Below, one piece after another: positions 1 to 9,951 of a stretch of DNA of 64,000 nucleotides; position 1 is the stretch's first letter; every line of letters starts with the position of its first letter. A model generated the notes under the pieces. The model did not search any database and was not told the origin of the DNA. It saw only the letters and a list, made by a program, of their open reading frames with translations. Origin of the DNA: Saposhnikovia divaricata (taxonomy: Eukaryota > Streptophyta > Magnoliopsida > Apiales > Apiaceae); NCBI GenBank assembly GCA_036435485.1, contig CM071595.1, positions 106,756,580 to 106,820,579 of the forward strand, in the 5' to 3' direction. Made by a program: the position numbers and the translations under genes.

Positions 1-2252
1 GACAAAATATTATTACGAGAAATTAATTAAGATACGATACGAATTAAAGATTAAGTGGCAAGCATTGGTGGAAGAATAATGATACAAGGAAAGATATTGC
101 ATGCAAGTCCCATGCAACTAGGTAGTTAGAAAAGCAAACTAGTAATACAAAGATAACAAGAGGAGTAGTGACTAGTTAAGGTGCATTGTCCAAGGTGACA
201 AGGAGGTATGGCCTAGGCACTAGACTTGCAACATGTGATACATATACATACACCTAATACATATCACCCAACACACCTTACTTTATTCAACCAACACCAA
301 AAAAAACAAAACAAAAAACTCTCTCTTTCCCCTTAAGCTCTTGTTGCTCTCGGCCCAAGCTCTAGAAAGGGGAAGAAAAATTCTTTTCTTCCGCTTCTCA
401 TCACTCTTAATTCAAGGCAAAAATCCTAGGTACTCTACACCATATAAGAAAGGTATGCTATGAATTCCAACCCTTTTCATCCATTAGTTTTTAAGTTATG
501 AATTGTTGAAGTTTTGATGAATAGTAACAATGTTTAGTTTTCATTTAGATCTTGAGTTGTAAGGATTGTAGGAACACATCCAAGATGTTCTTGAGACTTG
601 TAAGGCATACCCAAGGCTCCTAGATACTCAAGAAGGCATAAAAACCCTAACCCCTCTTGGCCATGTAGTATTTGTGATGTTTAATGTTAGATCCATGGAT
701 ATTAGTGTAAATCTTGAACATATAAGTTATGGATGATGTAGATCTTGAGTTTAAATGTTGTGGTTGTGATTTTTAAGCTTGTGGTTAGTGTATGTAACTC
801 CATGTATGCCATAGAGTATGATCTTGGTGGTTTAGATGATGGTTGTGATGTTTATATAAGATTCTTGAATGATTAAGTAGTAAAAGCATACTGAGTAATT
901 TTCCAGGAACTTGTACTGTCTTGTAGGAGGGTTTTGAACCCCTAAATCTTATCCCCTGAAGGCCTAATATATATTGTTGGAAAGGTATTTGAATGTAGTT
1001 TCCAGAAATGTAAGGTTCATGACTAGGTGATGTATATATTTTGAGTTATGGCCTGAGAAGTGAAATGTGTTTCTGGATTCCGAACTACACTAAATGGTCC
1101 CCTTGTGAACCTTGTTTAAACCCCTAAAAATTTATGTAGGATCATGGAAAAATTAGAGGAACTAGTAAATGCAGTGGTGAAGGCTACCCAAAAAGAATTG
1201 GATTAAAATATGTATTTTTCATTTTTATAAAAATGTTAGAGTAAAATTCGCGCAAGTGAAAAGTCGTAAGTGGAGTGTGATTTTAGAGGGATTGAATATG
1301 ATTCGGATATGGTAACCAAATTAAGTCGAATAAGTGACGAGCGTAACCGAGCGATGACATGAACCTATAGTGGGGCTAGAGAGTCATAAGACGAAGTCAT
1401 TAAGTTAATTTTGTACCCCCTAAAACCTCGCAATTAAAAGAGATATTGTTAAGGTACTAACGAACGGCTATTGATTATGTATAGATCATTCCACTCCGCA
1501 AGCTCGACCACCCCAACCTCACCAAGGCAATTTTACTTTTCAAAACTTACATATATAAGGACTTTCACTGTTGTGTTTGTAGTTTTCAATCGTATTAAAT
1601 GTTTATGCTTATTGAAGTAATGATGAAATTGAGATGTATGAGCACATATATGTTTGCACCCCTTGAACTTAGAATGAAATGTTTTCTTCGGACAACGACT
1701 CTAACAATAGAGGTCGTAGCGGTCCATATATACTATTGACCGGGGAGCGGTATATTATTATATCGTAATTAAATTGCGAAAACCCGAAGGGTCATTCGGG
1801 AAGTATCGTATACTTAAGTAATTATTTTTATGTAATCATAAATACTCAAAAATACCTATCTTGGATTAAAAGCTTATTTAATTTAAATAATTATTTTATT
1901 AATTATTAATATTAAATCTTAAAATACCATTTATTAATTATTGTTCATTATTTTAAAGACAAAGCTAATCCAAGATACCATTAATACTTTCAAACTCGAA
2001 CTCTTTCGAACTCAAACATTTTCGAAAACCCCCGGTCAGGTTTTGCTTCTTGTACGATTTCAAGAATCAATCGGTCGACTGATGTCGGACCTCAACTACT
2101 CAGTTTTCATTCAAAATCCAGTTTTAAAAGAAAAATAAAAAGGGACTCTGGCAGGTGTGGGGACCGTTGACGAACGATTTCCGGGATGTGTAAGCGGCCG
2201 TAAGCCAGGCGGTCCATCAACTATTATTCCGGCCCAGGTGTTGCCGAAGGAT

Positions 2253-2336
2253 GATTACGGATGTAGTTTTCATCGAGGGTGATTACGGATGTAGTTTTTA
2301 CCTAGGGATAGTTACGGATGTAGTTTCTATCCTTCT
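2253..2336 (+). repeat. 28-bp tandem repeat in the LTR, three units
   Basis: Three consecutive units begin with GATTACGGATGTAGTTTT or a close variant, at about 2253, 2281 and 2309. The same array is in the 3' LTR near 21608-21691. The two LTRs differ by point changes within it, so the array predates insertion. Confidence 0.8.
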
Positions 2337-2376
2337 ATCGGTAGAGAAGACCCGCGGATTATTGGACTTGGATGTG

Positions 2377-2391
2377 GCGACTGATCATCGT
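2377..2391 (+). promoter_or_regulatory. conserved LTR motif GCGACTGATCATCGT
   Basis: This 15-mer is identical in both LTRs here (2377 and 21734) and in two other, otherwise diverged LTRs at 47915 and 56539. Each copy lies downstream of an ACCGGTAG-type motif (TCGGTAG in this 5' LTR copy). It has CGA/TCG arms around a TGATCA core. The function is unknown; conservation among LTR families suggests a cis-acting role. Confidence 0.5.
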
Positions 2392-2693
2392 CAATCCCTG
2401 TCAGGTTTTATGTTTTCTTTAAGTCCCATTCCTCCACTTTGGAAAATGCTCTGACACTGCTTCTTAGGCTTATGTGCCAAGTTGCCGATAGTGTTCTATT
2501 TTGATGAGAAAGATGTTGACTCCATGCAGTATCTAGAACTGCAAGTTTACTTTGAAAACAAGGGCACGTATTGGTGGACCTTTGAAATTTATCACGATGA
2601 CAAATGATTTTATAACTGATTGATATAAACGAGTTTAATAACTGCTAAACACATGTAATGTTATATTGCTTACCTTATACGTATATTTCTTGC

Positions 2694-2710
2694 TGAGCTA
2701 TAGTTGCTCA
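2694..2710 (+). promoter_or_regulatory. conserved inverted repeat TGAGC...GCTCA in the LTR
   Basis: TGAGC and GCTCA flank a 7-base loop. Related hairpins lie at the same relative position in the 3' LTR (22050) and in the LTRs ending at 26183 (25800), 48681 (about 48265) and 57518 (57050). It lies a few hundred bases before the LTR end, so it may belong to the RNA 3'-end or U5 region. That role is inferred from position only. Confidence 0.45.
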
Positions 2711-2753
2711 CTCTTACTTGTTTTCAAATTTACAAACACAACAGTTAAGAGAA

Positions 2754-2957
2754 ATGGCAAGACCCAGACAGACTGCCCGAAAGCAGGTGACTAGACCCGA
2801 GGCAGCAGTTGAGATTCCACCGGTAGGCCCCATTAGCCGGATTGGTTGGCAACTTTTGTTAGTACGTTTTATTTATAAGTATGACCTGTGCAAAGCAGTG
2901 TACCGTAACAAACTTTCAAGCCGCCAACTCTGCTTCATATCGAAGTGTTGCTGGTAG
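2754..2957 (+). CDS. small ORF in the 5' LTR with a histone H3 tail-like start
   Basis: The 67-residue ORF begins MARPRQTARKQ. The histone H3 tail begins (M)ARTKQTARKS, so seven of the first nine residues after Met match, including the QTARK block that contains K9. The ATG is in a good plant context, with A at -3 and G at +4. After residue 10 the similarity stops; the rest is unremarkable and partly hydrophobic. The same ORF is kept in the 3' LTR at 22110. Translation has not been shown, and chance is a real alternative for so short a match. The chromodomain later in this element belongs to a family that can bind the H3 tail, which makes the resemblance worth noting. Confidence 0.4.
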   Translation: MARPRQTARKQVTRPEAAVEIPPVGPISRIGWQLLLVRFIYKYDLCKAVYRNKLSSRQLCFISKCCW

Positions 2958-3190
2958 CATAAATGCTATTTAATTCGGTTTGTAATAACTCTGAAACTTT
3001 TACTTTTGCTTAATCAAGTGTATGACGTTTATGAGACTCTAACCTCTGTGTGTGTGTGTGTGCGGTGTGAGTTTTATTGTGGGGTCGATGGCTGTTATAT
3101 ATATTGTGTGCAAGAACAGGTATGTTATTAATGGAAAATGGACTGTGAGCGCCTAGGTCTCCGACCCCGGATCTAGGGGCGTTACAGAAA

Positions 3191-3202
3191 TGGTATCAGA
3201 GC
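3191..3202 (+). other. primer binding site, initiator tRNA-Met type
   Basis: TGGTATCAGAGC lies four bases after the 5' LTR. It is the common plant retrotransposon site complementary to the 3' end of initiator tRNA-Met, and it fixes the LTR end at 3186. Confidence 0.92.
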
Positions 3203-3417
3203 GAGGTTACAGTTCTCAGAAACGATAGTAATTTAAGAAAGCAACCCTAATAATAATAACAATAATAACAACCCTAATAACAACCCTAATAATACCTAGA
3301 ACTCTCATCGAGTTTGCAGTCGGGTTATCGGATATAGCCCTGACTTTAAGGCCCGTGAGGGAACTACTCCTTAAACCTTTCTTTATGGTTAGTGACCCAC
3401 CTTTTTCCCTTGTGTAG

Positions 3418-3755
3418 ATGGAGGAGATACCAGACCCTGAGGCCTTTGAGAGAGAGCATGATGAGGCACTGATGCGAGATACCGAGGATCCTGAGGAGGA
3501 TATGGGTGCTGACCCTGAGCTTGGCCCCTGGATTACGCTGATAGGGGATACTGATGATGAGGATCCCGAGGAGGAGTCCTTTGAGCCTGAGCCTGAGCCT
3601 GTTACCCCCTCTCCTGTAGCTACTGACGAGGAGAGTGTGAGATCCGGTGAAGGCCGTGTTGTGTCACCCCCACCCTCTCCGCAGTCATCGAGCCCTATTT
3701 CATCGGACGGTGACTCCGAGGATGATACTTTTGGCGAGGAGGAGCTTGACCCTAC
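3418..3755 (+). pseudogene. extra ORF upstream of gag, N-terminal half (broken by the copia insertion)
   Basis: The frame opens at an ATG at 3418 and encodes a very acidic, Ser/Pro-rich stretch of about 112 residues, with many Asp/Glu and repeated EPEPEP-like runs. At 3756 it runs into the copia LTR. The other half resumes in the same frame at 13193, after the duplicated target CCTAC. The uninterrupted protein would have been about 246 residues, acidic first and Arg-rich last. I do not recognise a family. Its place between primer site and gag recalls accessory ORFs of some large plant gypsy elements, but I see no zinc finger or enzyme motif. Confidence 0.6.
3751..3755. repeat. target-site duplication CCTAC, left copy (copia insertion)
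   Basis: CCTAC lies directly before the copia element and again at 13188-13192 directly after it. Removing the element and one copy restores the open frame of the interrupted ORF, which supports this choice of boundaries. Confidence 0.85.
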
Positions 3756-4396
3756 TGAAAACACACCTAGAGGGGGGGAATAGGTGTATTATGGCTGATA
3801 GTGGCTAGATATGAACTGTTTTAATTTTACCCAGAAACGGCTTGCTGATATGACCTGACAGTTTAATAACAGCAGGCTGAATTAAAATGCAAATGCAGTG
3901 CAGAAAGAAAAATACAGAAAAGCAAAAATAACACAAGATCTTTTAGCCAGGTTCGACCCCTAAACCCCTATGGTCTACGTCCTGGTCCCTTACCAAATTT
4001 GGTAAGAGAATATATTATTGATCACTATAAAAACCGATTACAAGATCCAACAATATATCTCCCTTTACACCCAGCTGCTTACAATTCGGCTTGCTGAATT
4101 GCTGTGCTGAAACTAACTCTCTAAGCAATACTTCCCAAGTATCCTCCTCTAGTTCAGTTTCACCCACCCAAGACCCTTAGCCGAACTTGTACAACAACTA
4201 ATCTTTACAATTTGAACAATACAAGATTTTGAATAAATACAACTTAACCTAAAGAACCCTCTGAAATAATATAGTCGAAATGTTAATGAGAGGTTGAAAG
4301 GTTTCCAAGAATAAAGCAAGGAAGCTCGAAGTTGTGTTTGAATATATGGTCTTGTTTTTGCACTTGGATTTTGTTTTGAAACTAAACAAGAACACT

Positions 4397-4404
4397 TATT
4401 TATA
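4397..4404 (-). promoter_or_regulatory. TATA box of the copia LTR
   Basis: On the minus strand the sequence reads TATAAATA, in mid-LTR, with the same copy at 12611-12618 in the other LTR. It is the best TATA candidate for the element promoter. Confidence 0.5.
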
Positions 4405-4804
4405 GGTGAATAAATTTGATTTGGGATATAGTCTTCCTGAATATTCAAGAGGCTCCATCTTCAGCTTTTACAGAAAATAGCCGTTAGTGATTAAGACCGT
4501 TTGAAACATTAAGTGGAGAGAATGAAAGAGGAGCTGATTTGTTTTCTGGAAATAACGTGCAGGCATGAGAGTCATAGGAGACAAAGAGAATAAAGAAATG
4601 GTATGGGTTTGGTTTAGTTAAATAAGGAAAAGGTGACACCTTATTTAATTAAAAGAAAAGTTGTCTCCTACTTTACTAAAGTTAAGAATATAGAATGATA
4701 GGTATGGGAGAATATTTCAGAGGGTCCCTCACAATAAACCTATCAATAAGATATAATAAGTTTCGAAAGTCTTCTTGCTTTCTGTCCTTTCTGCCGCCCA
4801 GAAT

Positions 4805-4943
4805 CAGCATGCTGAATTGAACTGAGTTGTATGGTCAGCTTGCTGAAATTCGATACATTCCATACCAGCTTGCTGAAACATAACTGAAAGTCTGACAAGT
4901 AATAGCTTGCTGAATTATGGACATAAATGGACACAGCTTGCTG
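4805..4943 (-). repeat. cluster of CAGCAAGCTG motifs in the LTR
   Basis: In 140 bp there are three exact copies on the minus strand (plus-strand CAGCTTGCTG at 4836, 4866 and 4934) and two one-base variants at 4805 and 4903. The other LTR has the same cluster near 13019-13157. The motif also recurs across the coding region; see the findings. Confidence 0.85.
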
Positions 4944-5057
4944 AAATATAATCATCAAAACATAAGAGTACCACAGAGTTAAGGTTTTCAAACTTAGAAC
5001 AATTCAAACAACCAAAGATACTACTAGAGATCAGTTTGAAAATAGAACTAAAATAAA

Positions 5058-5070
5058 CTTCTCCCCCTTA
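5058..5070 (-). other. polypurine tract of the copia element (displaced)
   Basis: On the minus strand it reads TAAGGGGGAGAAG, a typical plus-strand primer tract. It lies about 84 bp upstream of the apparent start of the 3' LTR rather than touching it. No other purine tract lies closer. Confidence 0.55.
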
Positions 5071-5091
5071 ATCATAAAAAAGGGAATAGCA

Positions 5092-6396
5092 TCAGACATC
5101 CACATCCACCTCCACAGAGTCAGAGTCCTTTTTGGCATTGTCATCAACAGGAGTAGCATCTCCAGAGGGAACAGTAGCCTGAGGAGTCTGAAGAGTTGAG
5201 GCATAATCCATTGGAGCAGGTTGCTTTGAAGAAGGAGTAACAGCAGGTACCTCTTTCCCAATCAGCATTGACACCATTGTTTTCAAGACACCAATTTCAC
5301 TTTCCAGAGCAGAAATTTTGGCCACCAATGCATTGTGATTTTCTACTATAGTGGCAGTATCTGAAGCAATTCTGCTCACCAAGCGAAGTACATTTGGAGG
5401 GGCATGAGTAGGAGCATCTTCACTAACATCTTCAGAAGGCTGAGAAGGATCAACAATGTGTTCCAGCTTACCATTAACAATTTTCAGATTTGACTGGGTG
5501 AGATTCTTGACATCAATATGCTCTTTAACCATGAGAGACTCGGAGCCAGTGATATTAACTTTAAAGAACTGCAGAATTCTGGTAATTAGGCATCCATAAG
5601 GCAATGCAGAGTTTTGCTTACCAGAGGCTGCAAACATAGTATCCAACACTAGTTTGGGAAGATTAAATGGCATTTTGGATAACATTCTAGCACAAACGCA
5701 CACATCTTGCCAAGTCAAATTCGACCTACCCCCTGATCTTGGACAAACATTTGCCCAGCAAATTTTAAACATCAAGTGTGCCATTGGATTAAGCAAAGCA
5801 GTAGTGGGAGGGGCTAATTCCATGAGTTTATTGGGGGCAACCAAAACATTCAATTGATCTACGTCAGTAAAACCAGGGAAACTTAACGAACCATGGGTGA
5901 ATGCTTCCACAGAAGAATCAACATTAACCTCTAGAATCATAGCAAGAAATGGAGGGTTTAATTGCATACGCTTCTCATTAACCATTGTTGTTAAGTTACC
6001 AAAAGCATCTTTATCTAGATTTGCATAAAACTGACGAACAAGGTCCGGGTAATAAACTTTTGGCAAATCAATTAAAAACGAGCGCATACCCATAGCATCA
6101 ATGAAGTCTTTAGCACCACATGCAGTGAGAAACTTGAGAGTAATAGGCTTACCGGACGCAATGGGACGAGTGCCGATGTGATGATCGAAGAATCGAGTCG
6201 ACAAAGAGTCCGAAATGATCTCGAATGCTGGCTTGACCCGTTTGGACGCCGGAGAACCCGTCGGAGTGGAGTCAGAGATGTTCGTAGTTTGTGCATCCAT
6301 CAGAATAATCTCATCGTTGAACTGAGGTACAGTGGATGATGATGTTGTAGTTGATTGTTTGGCTCTAGACTTCGTGCGGCGAGTTCGGGAAGACAT
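5092..6396 (-). CDS. third ORF downstream of copia pol, putative plant transposon protein
   Basis: This is an intact 434-residue ORF on the minus strand between pol and the 3' LTR. The N-terminus is basic and Ser/Thr-rich. The middle (about 60-310) resembles the conserved domain of 'putative plant transposon proteins' found in many plant retrotransposons, including a LPYGCLITRIL stretch. A short helical segment at about 340-380 could form a coiled coil, and the C-terminal tail is acidic. I see no clear membrane segment, so calling it env-like would rest on position alone. It has no stop codons, unlike pol, and contains none of the CAGCAAGCTG motifs common elsewhere in the element. Function unknown. 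Confidence 0.75.
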   Translation of the reverse strand: MSSRTRRTKSRAKQSTTTSSSTVPQFNDEIILMDAQTTNISDSTPTGSPASKRVKPAFEIISDSLSTRFFDHHIGTRPIASGKPITLKFLTACGAKDFIDAMGMRSFLIDLPKVYYPDLVRQFYANLDKDAFGNLTTMVNEKRMQLNPPFLAMILEVNVDSSVEAFTHGSLSFPGFTDVDQLNVLVAPNKLMELAPPTTALLNPMAHLMFKICWANVCPRSGGRSNLTWQDVCVCARMLSKMPFNLPKLVLDTMFAASGKQNSALPYGCLITRILQFFKVNITGSESLMVKEHIDVKNLTQSNLKIVNGKLEHIVDPSQPSEDVSEDAPTHAPPNVLRLVSRIASDTATIVENHNALVAKISALESEIGVLKTMVSMLIGKEVPAVTPSSKQPAPMDYASTLQTPQATVPSGDATPVDDNAKKDSDSVEVDVDV

Positions 6397-6716
6397 GATT
6401 GAGCTTGGAGAAGAGAAACCCTAGATTGTCTTTTGATTTTGGGAGAAGGAAATGAAGAGTCCGTGTATCCCAATTCTCGATATAAGGGAGAGTATTTAAA
6501 AATATTTAACAAATACCCTTTTACAAAAGAAAAAGTTTATCATGGCATGCTTTAACAATTAATACAGTTTAATTAATTTAAGACACAGTTAAATCCTCAC
6601 TTACCATAAATAAACTCAGATATACCAAATAAATCCACACATAAATCTCAGATATAGTATTTAAATAAGATAGTTAGAGAAGATTTTACCAGTCATTTAT
6701 AAAACAGCTTGCTATT

Positions 6717-9700
6717 TTATATTTCACACATACCAAGTTCGCGCCGAATTAAGTTGAACCTTTCTGTAGCTAGAGGCTTTGTAAAAATATCAGCAAGCTG
6801 ATATTCTGTAGGGACAAAAATCAGCTTGATCTTTCCTTTAGCAACATTGTCTCTTAGAAAATGATGGCGAACATCGATATGTTTGGTGCGAGAATGATTC
6901 ACTGGATTTTCAGAGATGTTAATTGTACTTGTATTGTCACAGTTGATTGGAACTTGACCACATTTGATCCCAAAGTCTCGTAAAGTTTGAATCATCCATA
7001 GAATTTGTGAGCAACAACTCCCAGCGGCCAAATATTCTCCTTCAGCTGTAGATAATGCCATAGAAGATTGTTTCTTACTTTGCCAAGAAACTAGACTTTG
7101 TCCAAGAATTGCACAAACTCCACTAGTGCTTTTACGATCAGTTTGGCTTCCTGCATAGTCCGCATCACTGAATCCAACAAGATCGAAAGAATTTGTGATG
7201 GGATAGAACAGCCCAAGATTTGTTGTGCCACGGAGATACTTGAATATTCGTTTAATGGCACTTAGATGAGATTCCTTTGGATTGGCCTGAAATCGAGCAC
7301 ATACACAAACACTATACATAATATCAGGTCTTGAAGCAGTTAGGTATAATAGACTACCAATCATCCCTCTGTATTGACGAATGTCAACACTTTTTCCATT
7401 TTCATCCGAAATCAGCTTGCTGTTTTGGCACATTGGAGTAGATTTCGGCTTGACGTTTTCATAACCATACTTTTTCAGTAGGTTGTTGACATATTTAGTT
7501 TGATGACCATAAATTCCATCTGGAGTCTGTTTGATTTGCAGTCCCAAGAAGAAATTCAAGTCGCCCATCATACTCATATCAAATTCACTATGCATTCGTT
7601 TGGAAAACCACTTGCACATTAAATCATTAGTTGAGCCAAAAATAATATCGTCGACATATATTTGTACAACTAAGATATCTTTACCATGCAACTTAGTGAA
7701 TAAGGTAGGATCGATTTTACCTCGTAGAAATCCATGTTTGATCAGAAATTCACTTAGCCGTTCGTACCATGACCTAGGAGCCTGCCTTAATCCATATAAG
7801 GCCCTCTTCAGTTTCAATACATGGTTAGGAAACTGAGAATTTTCGAATCCAGGAGGCTGTTTTACGTAAACTTCTTCTTTCAGCCTGCCGTTTAGGAAGG
7901 AACTTTTTACGTCCATTTGGTGAAGCTTAATTTTCTTGAAGCATGCAAAGGAGAGAAGCATTCTGATTGATTTCAGTCGAGCAACTGGTGCATACGTTTG
8001 ATCGAAATCAATCCCCTCTTGCTGATTGTATCCTTGAGCAACGAGTCTGGCTTTATTTCGAATGACCGTCCCAAATTCATTGACTTTATTCTTGAAGACC
8101 CATTTGGTGCCAATGATGGAGACATCTTTAGGTGGTTCCACCAATTCCCAAACATCACATCTTTCGAATTGACTAAGTTCTTATTGCATTGCTACGAGCC
8201 AATTTTCATCATTTAAAGCTTCCTTTATATTTTTCGGTTCCTTTTGTGCAAGAAAGGCAGAGAATGCACAAATATTTGCTTGAGCTTTCCTTGTCTTGAT
8301 GCCATCTGTCTTTTCTCCAATAATGAGCTGTGGAGGATGGTTTTTAACCGTCCTAGTGGCTTTAGGAAGAGAGTGTTGAGCTATAACTTCTTGTTCCGCT
8401 AGTTTGATCATCTTGTGAGGCTGAATCCCTTGAGCATGAAGTTCCCTTTTTGAACTTAGATTTGCTTCTTGCTCTTCCAAGGTTAATTTTGCAAGTTTTT
8501 CTGTCTCTTCTTCGACAGGAATAGTGGGATCAGCTTGCTGTTTTTCTTCATCAACTGGTGCAGATTGAGTTTCTTCATTTTGCTTTACTGATGAAATCAG
8601 CTTGCTGTTTGAACCTGTTCCTGCATCATCTTCCTCTTCTCTTGGCAGATCATAATTAGTTTCTTGAAAAGATACATTAATTGACTATTCAACTATTTGT
8701 TTAGAAATATTATACACTCTATAAGATTTACTAGTTAGAGAATATCCAAGAAAAATGGCCTCATATGATTTAGCATCAAATTTACCGTCACGATCAATTG
8801 TTTTGAGAACAAAGCATTTTGATCCAAATATCTTGAAATAGCTGATGTTTGGCTTCCTTTTATTCAGCAATTCATAAGGAGTTTTGTTGAGGATTTGTCT
8901 TATAAGAACTCTGTTGAGAATATAGCAAGCTGTATTTACAGCTTCTGCCCAAAAATTCCTTGGCAACTTGCTTTCTTGAAGAATAGTCCTTGCTGTTTCT
9001 TGTAGAGACCTGTTCTTCCTTTCTACTACCCCGTTTTGTTGAGGAGTTCAGGGTGCTGAAAATTCATGAGAGATACCTCTATCTTTACAATAGGTGATGA
9101 ACTCCTTTTGAAATTCACCTCCATGATCACTTCGAATCCCTACAAGTCTTGTATTCAACTTATTTTCAAGTAACTTGATTAGACTCTCAAATTCATCAAA
9201 AGCACAATCTTTTGTTTTAAGAAACAATACCCATGTGAATCTAGAATAATCATCGACAATAACAAAGGCATATTGTTTACCTCCAATGCTTTTATAAGCT
9301 TCTGGACCAAAAAGGTCTAGATGCAAAAGTTCTAAAGGTTTACTAGATGATACCATGTTCTTTGATTTGTGAGGAGTTCGAGTTTGTTTGCCTAATTGGC
9401 AAGCTGAACATGTTTCTGTCTTGACATATTTCATTTTGGGCAATCCTCGTACTAGCTTCCTTGAAAGCAGCTTGCTGAGTTGATCCATATGCACATGTCC
9501 TAGCCTTCTATGCCATAGACTTGGAGAAGTATCAACTGCAGCTAAACAGCAGGCTGTTTTCTGCAACTCAAAATCCAAAATATATATATTTCCTTCCCTT
9601 CTAGCAACTAGTGGGATTTCTTTAGTACTGAGATTTATAATGCATTTTTCTTTATCAAAAGCAACATTGTGACCATCATCATATAACTGACTTATGCTAA

Positions 9701-9929
9701 GTAAGTTATATTTTAAACCTTGAACGAATTGAACTTTGTTAATCGAAAGCATGTCGTTACCAATTTTACCTTTTCCAAGTATTTGAAGAGTTTTGTTATC
9801 ACCAATTGTAACTCTTCCACCCTTTTTCTTCTTGAGAGAGATAAACTGAGATTCATCTCCACACATATGCCTTGTACAACCGCTATCCAAAATCCATTCC
9901 TTTGAGCTTGTTTTTGCGGCTAGGCATAC
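6717..9929 (-). pseudogene. pol: copia pol polyprotein with three in-frame stop codons
   Basis: One frame of about 1071 codons is interrupted only by stops at 9048-9050, 8685-8687 and 8181-8183. In order it holds: a retroviral-type aspartic protease (DSGCTRHMCGD near 9890); a GAG-pre-integrase region with the zinc-binding HRRLGH motif (near 9520); the integrase core, with Asp in LDLFG (near 9320) and RSDHGGEF (near 9120) and Glu in VVERKN just after the first stop; reverse transcriptase with YVDD at 7647-7658; and copia-type RNase H ending at 6717. The first stop lies where the family has Arg (CGA to TGA fits cytosine deamination). The third lies in the linker before RT, where the family usually has Glu. 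The protein cannot be made whole from this copy. Confidence 0.93.
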
Positions 9930-9951
9930 CTATAAAACAAATAAGAATCAC

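Larger units (their letters stand above)
1..3186 (+). repeat. 5' LTR of the chromovirus (truncated by the window)
   Basis: This segment aligns almost base for base with 19358-22542. It ends in GTTACA just before the primer site, whereas the 3' copy ends in GTCACA. Visible differences are scattered substitutions, for example near 166-200 and 250. It contains a 28-bp triplicated motif, a short ORF and a TGAGC/GCTCA hairpin, each listed separately. Confidence 0.93.
3756..4973 (-). repeat. 3' LTR of the copia element (left copy)
   Basis: The LTR is 1218 bp and is bounded by TG and CA when read on the minus strand. It matches 11970-13187 almost perfectly, except at the outer 11 bp (4963-4973 against 13177-13187), where four bases differ. 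A cluster of CAGCAAGCTG-type motifs lies at 4805-4943. The short open frame on the minus strand at 4149-4448 is identical in both LTRs and is not a convincing gene. Confidence 0.9.

Noticed and set aside
3216..3764. 182-residue minus-strand frame rich in Ser
   Set aside because: It is the antisense of the acidic ORF (Glu/Asp codons read as Ser) and is not an independent gene.
4149..4448. 99-residue minus-strand open frame in the copia LTR, identical at 12363-12662
   Set aside because: The duplication follows from the two LTRs; composition and lack of motifs give no sign of a real protein.
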